A stretch of 64,000 bases of DNA, taken from positions 124,001 through 188,000 of the forward strand of contig NZ_FOUY01000009.1 in assembly GCF_900115005.1 (NCBI RefSeq), read 5' to 3'. Below, piece by piece: positions 9,450 through 17,032 of this stretch. Below the pieces are notes generated by a model. That model was not told where the DNA came from and did no database searches. It worked only from the letters and a program-made list of their open reading frames with translations. Both the position numbers and the translations under genes were made by a program. Within the stretch, counting starts at the first letter, position 1. Each line of letters starts with the position of its first letter. The stretch comes from Pseudonocardia ammonioxydans. Its GTDB lineage: Bacteria; Actinomycetota; Actinomycetes; Mycobacteriales; Pseudonocardiaceae.

Positions 9450-10337
9450 ATGGGACTGCTGCGCAGGAAGCCGGGTGCCGGCGAACGCGCTGCCGCGGCG
9501 ACCAGGGAGGCGGCGGTCGACGCGTCCGAGTGGGTGCAGGAGGCCGCCGGCTACACCCGTGAGACGGCCGACCGTGCCGCGGAGAAGCTGCACACCCGCG
9601 CCGTGAAGGCGCGGAAGAAGGCGGACGCGGCGAGCCGGCGGGCACAGAAGGCGGACCGGAAGGCCGACCGCACCACCCGGCGGGCGATCGGGTCCACCAC
9701 GACCGCGATCGGTGCCGCCTCGGGCGGCCTGATGAACGAGGCGGACCTCAAGTCCCGCTCGGCGGACCGGAAGGCCACGCGGACCGCCGCGAAGGCCGAC
9801 GCGAGCGCCCGCAAGGCGGAGGCGAAGGCCGCCCGGGCCACGGAGAAGGGCCGGCTCAAGAGTGAGGCCCGTGCCGCGAAGGACGCCGAGCGCGAGCGCG
9901 CCGCCCGCGAGTGGAACGCCAAGCGGGTCCAGCGTTACCTGGGCATCGTGAAGCTGGTGGCGCCGCTGGCCGCGCCGTACGCGATGGCCGCCGCGGGGAC
10001 GCTGCGCCACCGCCTCGACGAGCACCGCTCCCGCAAGCTGGGGGTCTCCCCCGACGAGCTCGGCGGCTACTCGGGGCCCGGCGGCAGGCTGCACGCGCGG
10101 ATGTCGCGGATCTCCCGGACGATCCTGGAGCTGCGCGAGGACGGCACGACCGACCGGGACGTGCGGGCCAAGCGGTTCGCCGACGAGACCGAGCCGCGGC
10201 TGCACGACCTGGCCGCCGCGGTCCGGGCGGCCGAGAACATGCCCGCCTCCCGCCGCCGGGCCGCGTTCCGGACGATCGCGCACGACCTGGACCGGATCGA
10301 GGTCGAGCTGCTGGACCACCTGGGTGTTCAGGCGTGA
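9450..10337 (+). CDS. DUF6474-type Ala/Lys/Arg-rich helical protein
   Basis: The 295-residue protein begins MGLLRRKPGAGERAAAATREAAVDASEWVQ. Residues about 20-155 are a highly charged Ala/Lys/Arg/Glu helix, probably coiled coil. Then comes a short hydrophobic patch (VKLVAPLAAPYAMAAAG) and a more globular C-terminus (RMSRISRTILELREDGTTDRDVRAKRFADE). The pattern fits the DUF6474 family of actinobacteria, whose function is unknown. The start follows the ribosome site GGGAGGACACGAG. A TAGGCT hexamer at 9390-9395 could be its -10 box. Nucleic-acid or membrane binding is conceivable from the basic helix but is only inference. Confidence 0.75.
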   Translation: MGLLRRKPGAGERAAAATREAAVDASEWVQEAAGYTRETADRAAEKLHTRAVKARKKADAASRRAQKADRKADRTTRRAIGSTTTAIGAASGGLMNEADLKSRSADRKATRTAAKADASARKAEAKAARATEKGRLKSEARAAKDAERERAAREWNAKRVQRYLGIVKLVAPLAAPYAMAAAGTLRHRLDEHRSRKLGVSPDELGGYSGPGGRLHARMSRISRTILELREDGTTDRDVRAKRFADETEPRLHDLAAAVRAAENMPASRRRAAFRTIAHDLDRIEVELLDHLGVQA

Positions 10338-10366
10338 GCGGACGGCCGTGAGCAGGCCGGCCGCTC
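10336..10366. terminator. Bidirectional terminator across both stop codons
   Basis: A 12-bp inverted repeat with one mismatch (10336-10347 and 10355-10366, 7-nt loop) contains the stop of the plus-strand DUF6474 gene and of the minus-strand flavoprotein gene. The genes are convergent, so it can serve both. Confidence 0.65.
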
Positions 10367-11786
10367 ATCCGGCGCGGTAGGTCTCCAGCAGCCGCAGCCA
10401 GACCTCGCTGATCGTCGGGAACGCCGGGACGGCGTGCCACAGCCGGTGCAGGGGTACCTCGCCGACGACGGCGATCGTCGCGGCGTGCAGCAGCTCGGCC
10501 ACCCCGGGCCCGACGAAGGTCACGCCGGCCAGCACCTCGCGCCGCCGGTCGACGACGGCGACGACCCGGCCGGACCAGCCGTCGGCGGTCAGCGCGGAAC
10601 CGGCCACGGCGATGTCGAGCTCGACGACGCGGACGTCCAGGCCGTCGCGCCGGGCCGCGTCGGCGGTGCGCCCGACCCAGGCGACCTCGGGGTCGGTGAA
10701 CACCACCTGCGGGACGGCGTGGTGGTCGGCCGTGGCGGCGTCCTCGCTCCACGGGGCCGGGTCCGGCTCGCGGCCGGCGGCCCGCTCGGCGATGGCGTGC
10801 GCGGCGATCCGGGCCTGGTACTTGCCCTGGTGGGTCAGCGGCGCGCGGCCGTTGACGTCGCCGACGGCGTACAACCAGGTGCCCCGGGCCAGGCCCGACT
10901 CGTCGACCCCGACCGCGCCCCGGCCGGTCGTGGTGACCCCGACGGTGTCCAGGCCGAGGTCGTCGGTGTTCGGGCGCCGACCGGTGGCGACGAGCAGCCG
11001 GTCGACCTCGACGGTGCCGGCCCGCGCACCGGAACAGTGCAGCACCGTGCCGCCGGTCCCGCCGGAGCCCTCCACCCGGTCGAGCCCGGTGTCGAGCCGC
11101 AGGTCGACGCCGGCCTCCCGCAGTCCCCCGGCGACCCGTTCGGAGGCCACCGGCTCCGCGCCGGGCAGCACCCGCGGCCCGTGGTTGATCAGCGTCACCC
11201 GCGAGCCGAGCCGGGCGAACGCCAGCGCCATCTCGCAGCCGACGACCCCGCCGCCGAGCACCCCGAGCCGCTCGGGGACCTCCTTCGCGGCGGTGGCCTC
11301 GCGGGAGCCCCAGTACCCGACGGTGTCGAGGCCGGGGATCGGCGGCGTCACCGGGACGCTGCCGGTCGCGAGCACCACGGCCCGGCGGGCGGTGACGGTG
11401 GTCGTCCTCCCGTCGGCCCCGGTCACCTCGACCGTCCGTTCCCCGGCCAGCCGGCCGCGGCCGCGCAGCACCGCGGCACCGGCACCCTCGGCCCACTCGA
11501 CCTGACCGGCGTCGTCCCAGTTCGAGGTGAACGACGTGCGGCGTTCCAGGACCGCACCGGGGTCGAAGTCCGCGGTCACGCCGGGCAACCGCCGGGCGTC
11601 GGCGACCGCCTGCGGGGTCCGCAGCAGCGCCTTCGACGGGATGCACGCCCAGTAGGAGCACTCCCCGCCCAGCAGCTCGGACTCGACCAGCGCCGCCGAC
11701 AGGCCGGCGTCCACCGCGTACCCCGCGGCGTTCTCCCCGACCGGACCGGCGCCGATCACGACCACGTCGTACTCGTGCTCCGCCAT
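10365..11786 (-). CDS. Pyridine nucleotide-disulfide oxidoreductase (dihydrolipoyl dehydrogenase-like)
   Basis: The 473-residue protein has an FAD dinucleotide motif GAGPVGENAAG near residue 12, and a redox pair C43-x4-C48 in GGECSYWACIPSK. It also has a second nucleotide motif (GGGVVGCEMA) and the ATGRRPNTDDLG segment. The C-terminal catalytic His-Glu pair of true lipoamide dehydrogenases (HPTLSE) is changed to FPTISE here, as in several actinobacterial flavoprotein disulfide reductases. It may therefore act as an NAD(P)H:quinone or disulfide reductase rather than as the 2-oxoacid dehydrogenase subunit. The start at 11786 gives MAEHEYDVVV; the longer frame upstream lacks homology-like sequence. 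Confidence 0.85.
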   Translation of the reverse strand: MAEHEYDVVVIGAGPVGENAAGYAVDAGLSAALVESELLGGECSYWACIPSKALLRTPQAVADARRLPGVTADFDPGAVLERRTSFTSNWDDAGQVEWAEGAGAAVLRGRGRLAGERTVEVTGADGRTTTVTARRAVVLATGSVPVTPPIPGLDTVGYWGSREATAAKEVPERLGVLGGGVVGCEMALAFARLGSRVTLINHGPRVLPGAEPVASERVAGGLREAGVDLRLDTGLDRVEGSGGTGGTVLHCSGARAGTVEVDRLLVATGRRPNTDDLGLDTVGVTTTGRGAVGVDESGLARGTWLYAVGDVNGRAPLTHQGKYQARIAAHAIAERAAGREPDPAPWSEDAATADHHAVPQVVFTDPEVAWVGRTADAARRDGLDVRVVELDIAVAGSALTADGWSGRVVAVVDRRREVLAGVTFVGPGVAELLHAATIAVVGEVPLHRLWHAVPAFPTISEVWLRLLETYRAG

Positions 11787-11817
11787 GACGGCAGCATTCC
11801 CGATCCGGGCGGTTCCC

Positions 11818-12480
11818 TCACCCCTGCAGAGCGGCCACCGCGCCGGCGACCGGGACATCGCCCGCTCGCAGCTCCAGGGTCGACCCGATCGTGTGGTCCG
11901 CGCTCAGCAGGGCGGCCAGGACGGCGGCGGTGTCGTCCCGGGTGACGTCGGAGCGGGTGACCGGGGGCGGCGCGAGCAGCACGCTCCCGGTGCCGGGGTC
12001 GTCGGTGAGCCGGCCCGGGCGCAGGATGGTCGCCTCCAGCCGGTCATCGCCCCGGACCGCCTCCTCGGCGGCCTTCTTCGCCCGGATGTAGGCGACCCAC
12101 ACCGCGCCCCGCTCCGGGTCCGGCTCGCTGTCCACCCCGGTCGAGGAGACCAGCAGGTAGCGGCGGATCGCGGCGAGCGCGGCGGCGTCGGCGAGCAGCA
12201 CCGCCCCGGCACGGTCCACGGACTCCTTGCGTTCGGCCGTGCTGCCCGGTCCGGCCCCGGCCGCGAACACGACCGCGTCCGCGCCGGTCAGCTGGCCGGC
12301 GAGGACCTCGGCGGTCGTCGACTCCAGGTCGGCCACGACCGGTCGCGCGCCGGTCGCCGACACCTCGTCGGTGTGGTCGGGGTTGCGCACGATCGAGCGC
12401 ACCGTGTGCCCCTGCCCGGCGAGCAGGGACGCCAGCCGCATCGCGATCTTCCCGTGTCCTCCGGCGATCACCACGTCCAT
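11818..12480 (-). CDS. NAD(P)-binding atypical short-chain dehydrogenase
   Basis: The 220-residue protein starts with a Rossmann motif (MDVVIAGGHGKIAMRLASLL) and continues RSIVRNPDHTDEV..ARPVVADLES, ADAVVFAAGAG and YLLVSSTGVD, then ...YIRAKKAAEEAV. This is the pattern of the SDR_a5/YwnB-like NAD(P)H-binding family. The YxxxK pair (YIRAK) is retained. Such proteins act as NAD(P)H-dependent redox sensors or reductases. The substrate is unknown. It lies 31 bp upstream of the flavoprotein gene on the same strand. Confidence 0.85.
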   Translation of the reverse strand: MDVVIAGGHGKIAMRLASLLAGQGHTVRSIVRNPDHTDEVSATGARPVVADLESTTAEVLAGQLTGADAVVFAAGAGPGSTAERKESVDRAGAVLLADAAALAAIRRYLLVSSTGVDSEPDPERGAVWVAYIRAKKAAEEAVRGDDRLEATILRPGRLTDDPGTGSVLLAPPPVTRSDVTRDDTAAVLAALLSADHTIGSTLELRAGDVPVAGAVAALQG

Positions 12481-12500
12481 ACGACGACGCTACTCCCGGC

Positions 12501-12953
12501 TCACCGGTGCGGCTTGAGCGTCCACACGATCGTCATCGCCCCGGTCCGCACGCCGCCGGCGTCGGTGATCGTCACGTCGACGGTGAACTCCGGACGCCGG
12601 CCGTCGTCCAGTTCGGCGAGGACCTCGGCCGCCGGACGGGTCAGCACCGCCTCCGCCCGCAGGTCACCGCGCGCGAGCTTCAGGTAGTGGATCTCGGAGC
12701 GGACGACCAGCGGGACCGCCCGGTCCCCGGCCGAGGCGAAGGCGGCCAGGCCGACCGCCCCGGAGGCCGTCTCCCCCAGCCCGAACATCACCGCGGCGTG
12801 CGGGCCGCCCACGTGGTTGTGCTGATCCGGCCGGTCGGGCAGGAACGCCTCCACCCGATCGGGGGTGATCGTCCCGAAGGTGATCCCGGCCGTGCCGACC
12901 CACGGCACAGCCTGCGTCATCGCCCCGGACACCCAGCTCACGTCGTCGGTCAT
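12501..12953 (-). CDS. DUF4442 / PaaI-like hot-dog fold protein
   Basis: The 150-residue protein contains a single hot-dog domain. A HNHVGGPHAAVMFGLGETASG segment corresponds to the helix region of acyl-CoA thioesterases, and later strands read PLVVRSEIHYLKLARGDLRAEAVL. DUF4442 proteins are grouped with PaaI-type thioesterases. Activity is not proven for most. It ends 20 bp before the start of the SDR gene, so it is likely the first gene of a three-gene minus-strand operon. Confidence 0.8.
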   Translation of the reverse strand: MTDDVSWVSGAMTQAVPWVGTAGITFGTITPDRVEAFLPDRPDQHNHVGGPHAAVMFGLGETASGAVGLAAFASAGDRAVPLVVRSEIHYLKLARGDLRAEAVLTRPAAEVLAELDDGRRPEFTVDVTITDAGGVRTGAMTIVWTLKPHR

Positions 12954-12963
12954 GCCCGGATGC

Positions 12964-12975
12964 TACTCGCGAGTA
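12964..12975. promoter_or_regulatory. 12-bp perfect palindrome upstream of the hot-dog gene
   Basis: TACTCGCGAGTA lies 11 bp upstream of the start codon at 12953. ACTnnnnAGT-type palindromes are frequent operators of TetR regulators of acyl-CoA metabolism in actinobacteria (family knowledge). No cognate regulator is adjacent. Confidence 0.4.
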
Positions 12976-13059
12976 ACCACGGCGTGCAGCTGTCCGACAA
13001 GTCCTGATTATCGGTGAGCGAGAAGGGACCCCCTTGTTCGGCGTGCGTGCCGGGGTTCT

Positions 13060-13089
13060 GATCGCTGTGACAGGCGGCACAACGCGATC
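13060..13089 (+). promoter_or_regulatory. Inverted repeat in the leader of the alcohol dehydrogenase operon
   Basis: GATCGC at 13060-13065 and GCGATC at 13084-13089 flank a shorter GTG/CAC pair at 13067-13069 and 13078-13080. It lies about 90 bp upstream of the GTG start at 13181. It could be an operator or an mRNA hairpin. No sigma-54 type -24/-12 box was found here. The 227-bp gap 12954-13180 holds no gene. Confidence 0.35.
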
Positions 13090-13180
13090 ACGGTCGGCGG
13101 ACCTGCCGTCCCGCACCGACGCGAGTCCACCACGACCGACGCGCACCACCCCGCGCGTCCGACGCCAGGAGGTACCTCCA

Positions 13181-14209
13181 GTGAAAGCCGTGCGGGTGCA
13201 CGCGTACAAGCAGGACCCCCAGATCGACGACATCCCCGAACCGACGCTCCAGGGCCCGCTCGACGTCATCGTGAAGGTCGGCGGCGCCGGCGTCTGCCGG
13301 ACCGACCTGCACATCGTCGACGGCGACTGGGCCGCGATCCAGAACCCGAACCTGCCGTACGTGATCGGCCACGAGAACGCGGGCTGGGTGCACGCCGTCG
13401 GCGACGCCGTCACCAACGTCAAGGTCGGCGACACCGTCATCCTGCACCCGCAGCCGTCCTGCGGGCTGTGCCTGGCCTGCCGGGCCGGCCGGGACATGCA
13501 GTGCACCGGTGACGCGTTCTTCCCCGGCCTGTCGAACAACGACGGCGGGATGGCCGAGTACCTGCGGACCAGCGCCCGGGCCTGCGTGAAGCTGAACCCG
13601 GACACCAACCCGGCCGACGTCGCGGCGCTCGCCGACGCCGGCATCACGGCCTACCACGCCGTGCGCAAGGCCGTGCCGCACCTCTACCCGGGCACCACGG
13701 CCGTCGTGCAGGGCGCGGGCGGGCTGGGCCACATCGGCATCCAGGCGCTCGCCGCGCTGACCGCCACCAAGATCATCGTCGTCGACAAGAACCCGGCGGC
13801 CCTCGAGCTGGCGAAGAAGATCGGTGCCGACGAGACCGTCGTCGCCGACGGCAACCACGTCGAGGCGGTCCAGGAGCTCACCGGCGGCGGCGCGACGGTC
13901 ACCTTCGACTTCGTCGCCGAGCAGGGCGCCGAGCTCGACGCCTGGGCGATGACCGGACCGGCCGGCTACACCTTCGTCCTCGGCTACGGCGGCCAGTTCA
14001 CGGCCCCGACCCTCGACTTCGTCGCGGGCGAGAAGAACGTGATCGGCAACATCGTCGGCACGTACAACGACCTGGCCGAGCTCATGGTCCTCGCCCAGGC
14101 CGGGAAGGTCACGCTGCACACCGTCCAGTACCCGCTCGACCGGGCGCTGGACGCCCTGCACGACCTGGACGCGGGCAAGGTCCGCGGCCGGGCGATCCTC
14201 GTCCCCTGA
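13181..14209 (+). CDS. Zinc-dependent alcohol dehydrogenase of the propane/acetone monooxygenase cluster type
   Basis: The protein has 342 residues. Catalytic zinc ligands are C39 and H64-E65, and the structural zinc tetrad is C94, C97, C100 and C108. The NAD motif is GAGGLGHIG. The sequence beginning VKAVRVHAYKQDPQIDDIPEP resembles the NAD-dependent dehydrogenases encoded next to prmABCD and mimABCD monooxygenases, where they oxidise the secondary alcohol formed from propane or acetone-type substrates. The GTG at 13181 is chosen because of the strong AGGAGG site at 13168-13173. It heads a three-gene operon with the amidohydrolase (91 bp downstream) and the DUF59 gene. No monooxygenase gene is present. 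Confidence 0.88.
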   Translation: MKAVRVHAYKQDPQIDDIPEPTLQGPLDVIVKVGGAGVCRTDLHIVDGDWAAIQNPNLPYVIGHENAGWVHAVGDAVTNVKVGDTVILHPQPSCGLCLACRAGRDMQCTGDAFFPGLSNNDGGMAEYLRTSARACVKLNPDTNPADVAALADAGITAYHAVRKAVPHLYPGTTAVVQGAGGLGHIGIQALAALTATKIIVVDKNPAALELAKKIGADETVVADGNHVEAVQELTGGGATVTFDFVAEQGAELDAWAMTGPAGYTFVLGYGGQFTAPTLDFVAGEKNVIGNIVGTYNDLAELMVLAQAGKVTLHTVQYPLDRALDALHDLDAGKVRGRAILVP

Positions 14210-14299
14210 CCCCCTGATCACACGTCCGTACCAGACGCACGTCATTTCCATTCCTGACCACCACCGATCGGCGGCGACGCCGGCGCAGGAGGAGCCACC

Positions 14300-15331
14300 A
14301 TGTACGAGAAGGACGGCGAGAAGTACTTCATCGTCGACTCCCACAGCCACTTCTGGGACGCGTCCCGGGAGAACTGGGTCGAGGGCCGCGAGCAGTACGC
14401 CAAGGGCTGGATCGACTGCTTCTACGGCTACCACCAGCTGGGCCCGCCCGAGACCCACTGGGACTGGGAGAAGTACCTCAAGGTCTCCGTCGACGACTTC
14501 GAGCGGGACATGTTCGTCGAGGGGCACGTCGACTACGCGATCTTCCAGTCGACCTACCTCAAGGAGTGGTACAAGAACGGCTTCAACACCACCGAGCAGA
14601 ACGCGGAGCTGATCCAGCGCTTCGGTGACCGGATCATCGTCAACGGGCGGTTCGACCCGCGCGAGGGCGACGCCGGGATCAAGCAGCTCGAGGCCGACCA
14701 CGCGAAGTTCGGCTTCAAGGGCGTCAAGCTCTACACCGCGGAGTGGAACGGCGACTCCCGCGGCTACAAGCTGACCGACCCCGAGGCCTACCGCTTCCTG
14801 CAGGCCGCGCAGGACATGGGCATCAAGAACGTCCACATCCACAAGGGCCCGACCATCTGGCCGCTGGACAAGGACGCGTTCGACGTCGCCGACGTCGACC
14901 ACGCCGCCACCGACTTCCAGGGCATGAACTTCATCGTCGAGCACGTGGGCCTGCCGCGGATCGAGGACTTCTGCTTCATGGCGGTGCAGGAGCCCAACGT
15001 CTACGCCGGCCTCTCGGTGGCCGTCGGCGGCCTGATGCACGCCCGCCCGAAGTTCTTCGCCAAGGTGATGGGCGAGCTGCTGTTCTGGGTCGGCGAGGAC
15101 AAGATGACCTTCGGCAGCGACTACAACATCTGGACGCCGAAGTGGCAGGTCGAGGGCCTCGTCGACTGGCAGATGCCCGACGACGACCAGTTCGCCGACT
15201 ACCCGCGGCTCACCACCGCGAGCAAGAAGAAGATCCTCGGGCTGAACGCCGCCAAGCTCTACGACATCCCGGTGCCGGACGAGTGCAAGCTGCAGGACGC
15301 CCCCGGCGAGCAGCTGGTAGCGGGACAGTGA
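14300..15331 (+). CDS. Amidohydrolase-family protein (monooxygenase-cluster accessory type)
   Basis: The 343-residue metal-dependent hydrolase is of the amidohydrolase_2 (TIM-barrel) type. H15-x-H17 (SHSHFWD) starts the barrel. A KLYTAEW strand, His in VHIHKGP and in IVEHVGLP, and Asp in TFGSDYN give the expected metal and catalytic set. The gene follows a GGAGGAG ribosome site and precedes the DUF59 gene with a 4-bp overlap. Close relatives sit in mim/prm clusters. Their exact reaction has not been settled to my knowledge; a maturation or metabolic role is inferred from context. It is rich in Lys, Tyr and Trp compared with neighbouring proteins. Confidence 0.87.
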   Translation: MYEKDGEKYFIVDSHSHFWDASRENWVEGREQYAKGWIDCFYGYHQLGPPETHWDWEKYLKVSVDDFERDMFVEGHVDYAIFQSTYLKEWYKNGFNTTEQNAELIQRFGDRIIVNGRFDPREGDAGIKQLEADHAKFGFKGVKLYTAEWNGDSRGYKLTDPEAYRFLQAAQDMGIKNVHIHKGPTIWPLDKDAFDVADVDHAATDFQGMNFIVEHVGLPRIEDFCFMAVQEPNVYAGLSVAVGGLMHARPKFFAKVMGELLFWVGEDKMTFGSDYNIWTPKWQVEGLVDWQMPDDDQFADYPRLTTASKKKILGLNAAKLYDIPVPDECKLQDAPGEQLVAGQ

Positions 15332-16104
15332 CCGCCGGGCCTGCGCTCGACACGGCCTCGGGCACGGTCGACCGGCAGGCCGTGTGGTCCGCCCTGGGGA
15401 CGGTGCTCGACCCGGAGCTGGACGAGCCGATCACGGACCTCGACTTCGTCGAGACGTGCACCGTCTCGCCCGACCCCGACGACACGGCCAACGGGTCGTT
15501 CGTCCGGGTCGGGCTGCGGCTGCCGACGTTCTTCTGCGCACCCAACTTCTCGTTCCTGATGGTCGCCGACGCCTACGACGCGGTGACGGCGATCCCGGGG
15601 GTGAGCAGGGCGCAGGTGACGCTGGCCGACCACCACGCCTCCGCCGAGATCAACGGTGGCGTCGCGGCACACGCCGGCTTCGTCAAGTCCTTCGAGGGCT
15701 CGATCAACGGCTCGGCCGCGGCCGAGCTGGACGAGCTGCGGCACACGTTCCTGTCGAAGGCCGCACTGGCCGGGCAGGACCGGGTGGCGCGACCGCTGGT
15801 CGACGCCGGTCAGGGCCCGGAGGAGCTCGCCGCGCTGACGCTCGGTGAGCTCGCCGGGACCGAGGCCGACACCGACGAGCTGACCCGGATGCGGACCCGC
15901 CGGGAGGCCATCGGCCTGCCGGCCGGGGACGACGCCCCGCTACTGGTGCACTCGGACGGGTCACCGGTGACGGTCGAACAGGTCCCGCTCCACCTGCGCC
16001 GGGCGCGGTTGCAGCGGGTCGGGATCGAGACCAACGGGGAGTACTGCAAGTCGCTGCTCCAGATCCGGTACGCGGAGAACGCTCCGGCCGCCGCCGGACA
16101 CTAG
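15328..16104 (+). CDS. DUF59 / MIP18-like metal-sulfur cluster assembly protein
   Basis: The 258-residue protein starts at the GTG at 15328, overlapping the amidohydrolase stop (GTGA). Residues about 15-100 carry the DUF59 pattern: VLDPELDEPITDLDFVETCTV and LPTFFCAPNFSFLMVADAYDAV, with a conserved Cys. A C-terminal extension of about 150 residues has no obvious domain. DUF59 proteins help assemble iron-sulfur or iron centres. In propane- and phenol-type monooxygenase clusters the homologue is encoded beside the hydroxylase. Here its client is not encoded nearby. A long frame starting at 14743 is a shadow of the amidohydrolase gene. Confidence 0.85.
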   Translation: MTAGPALDTASGTVDRQAVWSALGTVLDPELDEPITDLDFVETCTVSPDPDDTANGSFVRVGLRLPTFFCAPNFSFLMVADAYDAVTAIPGVSRAQVTLADHHASAEINGGVAAHAGFVKSFEGSINGSAAAELDELRHTFLSKAALAGQDRVARPLVDAGQGPEELAALTLGELAGTEADTDELTRMRTRREAIGLPAGDDAPLLVHSDGSPVTVEQVPLHLRRARLQRVGIETNGEYCKSLLQIRYAENAPAAAGH

Positions 16105-16139
16105 GGCAGTAACGGGTTCCGGACCCTGCCGGATCCGTG

Positions 16140-16182
16140 ACACGTGGGCCGTGCCTCGCCGCCGGAGGCACGGCCCACGTGT
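16140..16182. terminator. Perfect 18-bp stem terminator
   Basis: Arms 16140-16157 and 16165-16182 are exact inverted complements with a 7-nt loop. The hairpin lies between the DUF59 gene and the convergent methyltransferase gene and lacks a T-tract. It clearly closes the alcohol dehydrogenase operon and can work in both directions. Confidence 0.85.
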
Positions 16183-16204
16183 GTGTCCGGGGCTCTGCCG
16201 CCGG

Positions 16205-16987
16205 CTACGGCGCCGGGTCGGGACCGTGAGTCGTGTCGACGCCGGGGATGGTGTCGACGACACGGACGGTGTCGGTGAGGCGGTAGCCGGCGCCCGCGCG
16301 GAACGGCTCCAGCGCCTCCAGCAGGGCCGTGCGGACGGCGCCGGGCCCGGCCGCGCGTGCCGCGTGCCGCCCGGGCCCGGAGGCCAGCACCCCGGCCACG
16401 AGGTCGTCGGCGTCGGGATGGTCGGCCGGTACCCGCACGACCGCGATCTCCCGGACCGTGAGCCCGGCCAGACCGCAGAGCTTCGCGACCCGGTCCGGGT
16501 CGGTCAGCGGGGGCGCGCCGGTCCCGCTGCGGTCGACCCCGGCGGGGCGGTCCTGCCGTGGCGGCGGCGCCGGGACGGTCAGCGGGGCCAGCGCGGCACC
16601 GATCACCGAGGCGTCGCACTCGTCGGGGGCGCCCCAGACGGTGGCGCGCACGGCGCCACCGGGCGTGCAGACCCGGCGGGCCTCCCGCAGCGCCAGCACC
16701 GGGTTGGTCACGTGCTCGAGCACCTGCACCAGCGTGACCAGGTCGAACGCGCCGTCGTCGAACGGGAGCTCGTGGGCGTCGGCCTGCCGGAGCACGGCGG
16801 CGGGGGCCTCCTGCCCGGCCGCCGCGAGCGCCTGCGGCGCGACGTCCACACCGGACACCTCGAGCCCGTCGGTGGCGGCCCGGGCGAGCAGCGTCCCGGT
16901 GCCGCAACCGACGTCGAGCAGCCGGGAACCGGGGCCGGCGCCCGCGAGCACCCGGTCGTGCAGGGGGGACGGGGCACCGGTGCGCAC
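16205..16987 (-). CDS. SAM-dependent class I methyltransferase
   Basis: The 260-residue protein has motif I LLDVGCGTGTLL near residue 23, followed by VDVAPQALAAA, then AHELPFDDGAFDLVTLVQVLEHV and REARRVCTPGGAVRATVW. This is the methyltransf_11/25 pattern. The acceptor substrate is unknown. It starts with GTG at 16987 and lies 43 bp after the MetE-like gene on the same strand, so it is probably the last gene of the IclR-headed run. Confidence 0.85.
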   Translation of the reverse strand: MRTGAPSPLHDRVLAGAGPGSRLLDVGCGTGTLLARAATDGLEVSGVDVAPQALAAAGQEAPAAVLRQADAHELPFDDGAFDLVTLVQVLEHVTNPVLALREARRVCTPGGAVRATVWGAPDECDASVIGAALAPLTVPAPPPRQDRPAGVDRSGTGAPPLTDPDRVAKLCGLAGLTVREIAVVRVPADHPDADDLVAGVLASGPGRHAARAAGPGAVRTALLEALEPFRAGAGYRLTDTVRVVDTIPGVDTTHGPDPAP

Positions 16988-16999
16988 GGGAGGAACCTA

Positions 17000-17032
17000 G
17001 CGCCCTCCAGTACCTGACGCCCTCCAGTACCT
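17000..17032. repeat. Tandem 16-bp duplication between two genes
   Basis: CGCCCTCCAGTACCT is present at 17001-17015 and 17018-17032. On the minus strand each copy holds a TGGAGGG ribosome-site-like string. The duplication reaches into the stop codon of the MetE-like gene. Confidence 0.7.

Noticed and set aside
12976..13180. Sigma-54 promoter for the alcohol dehydrogenase operon
   Set aside because: No GG-n10-GC type -24/-12 element with the conserved TGGCAC and TTGC could be found.
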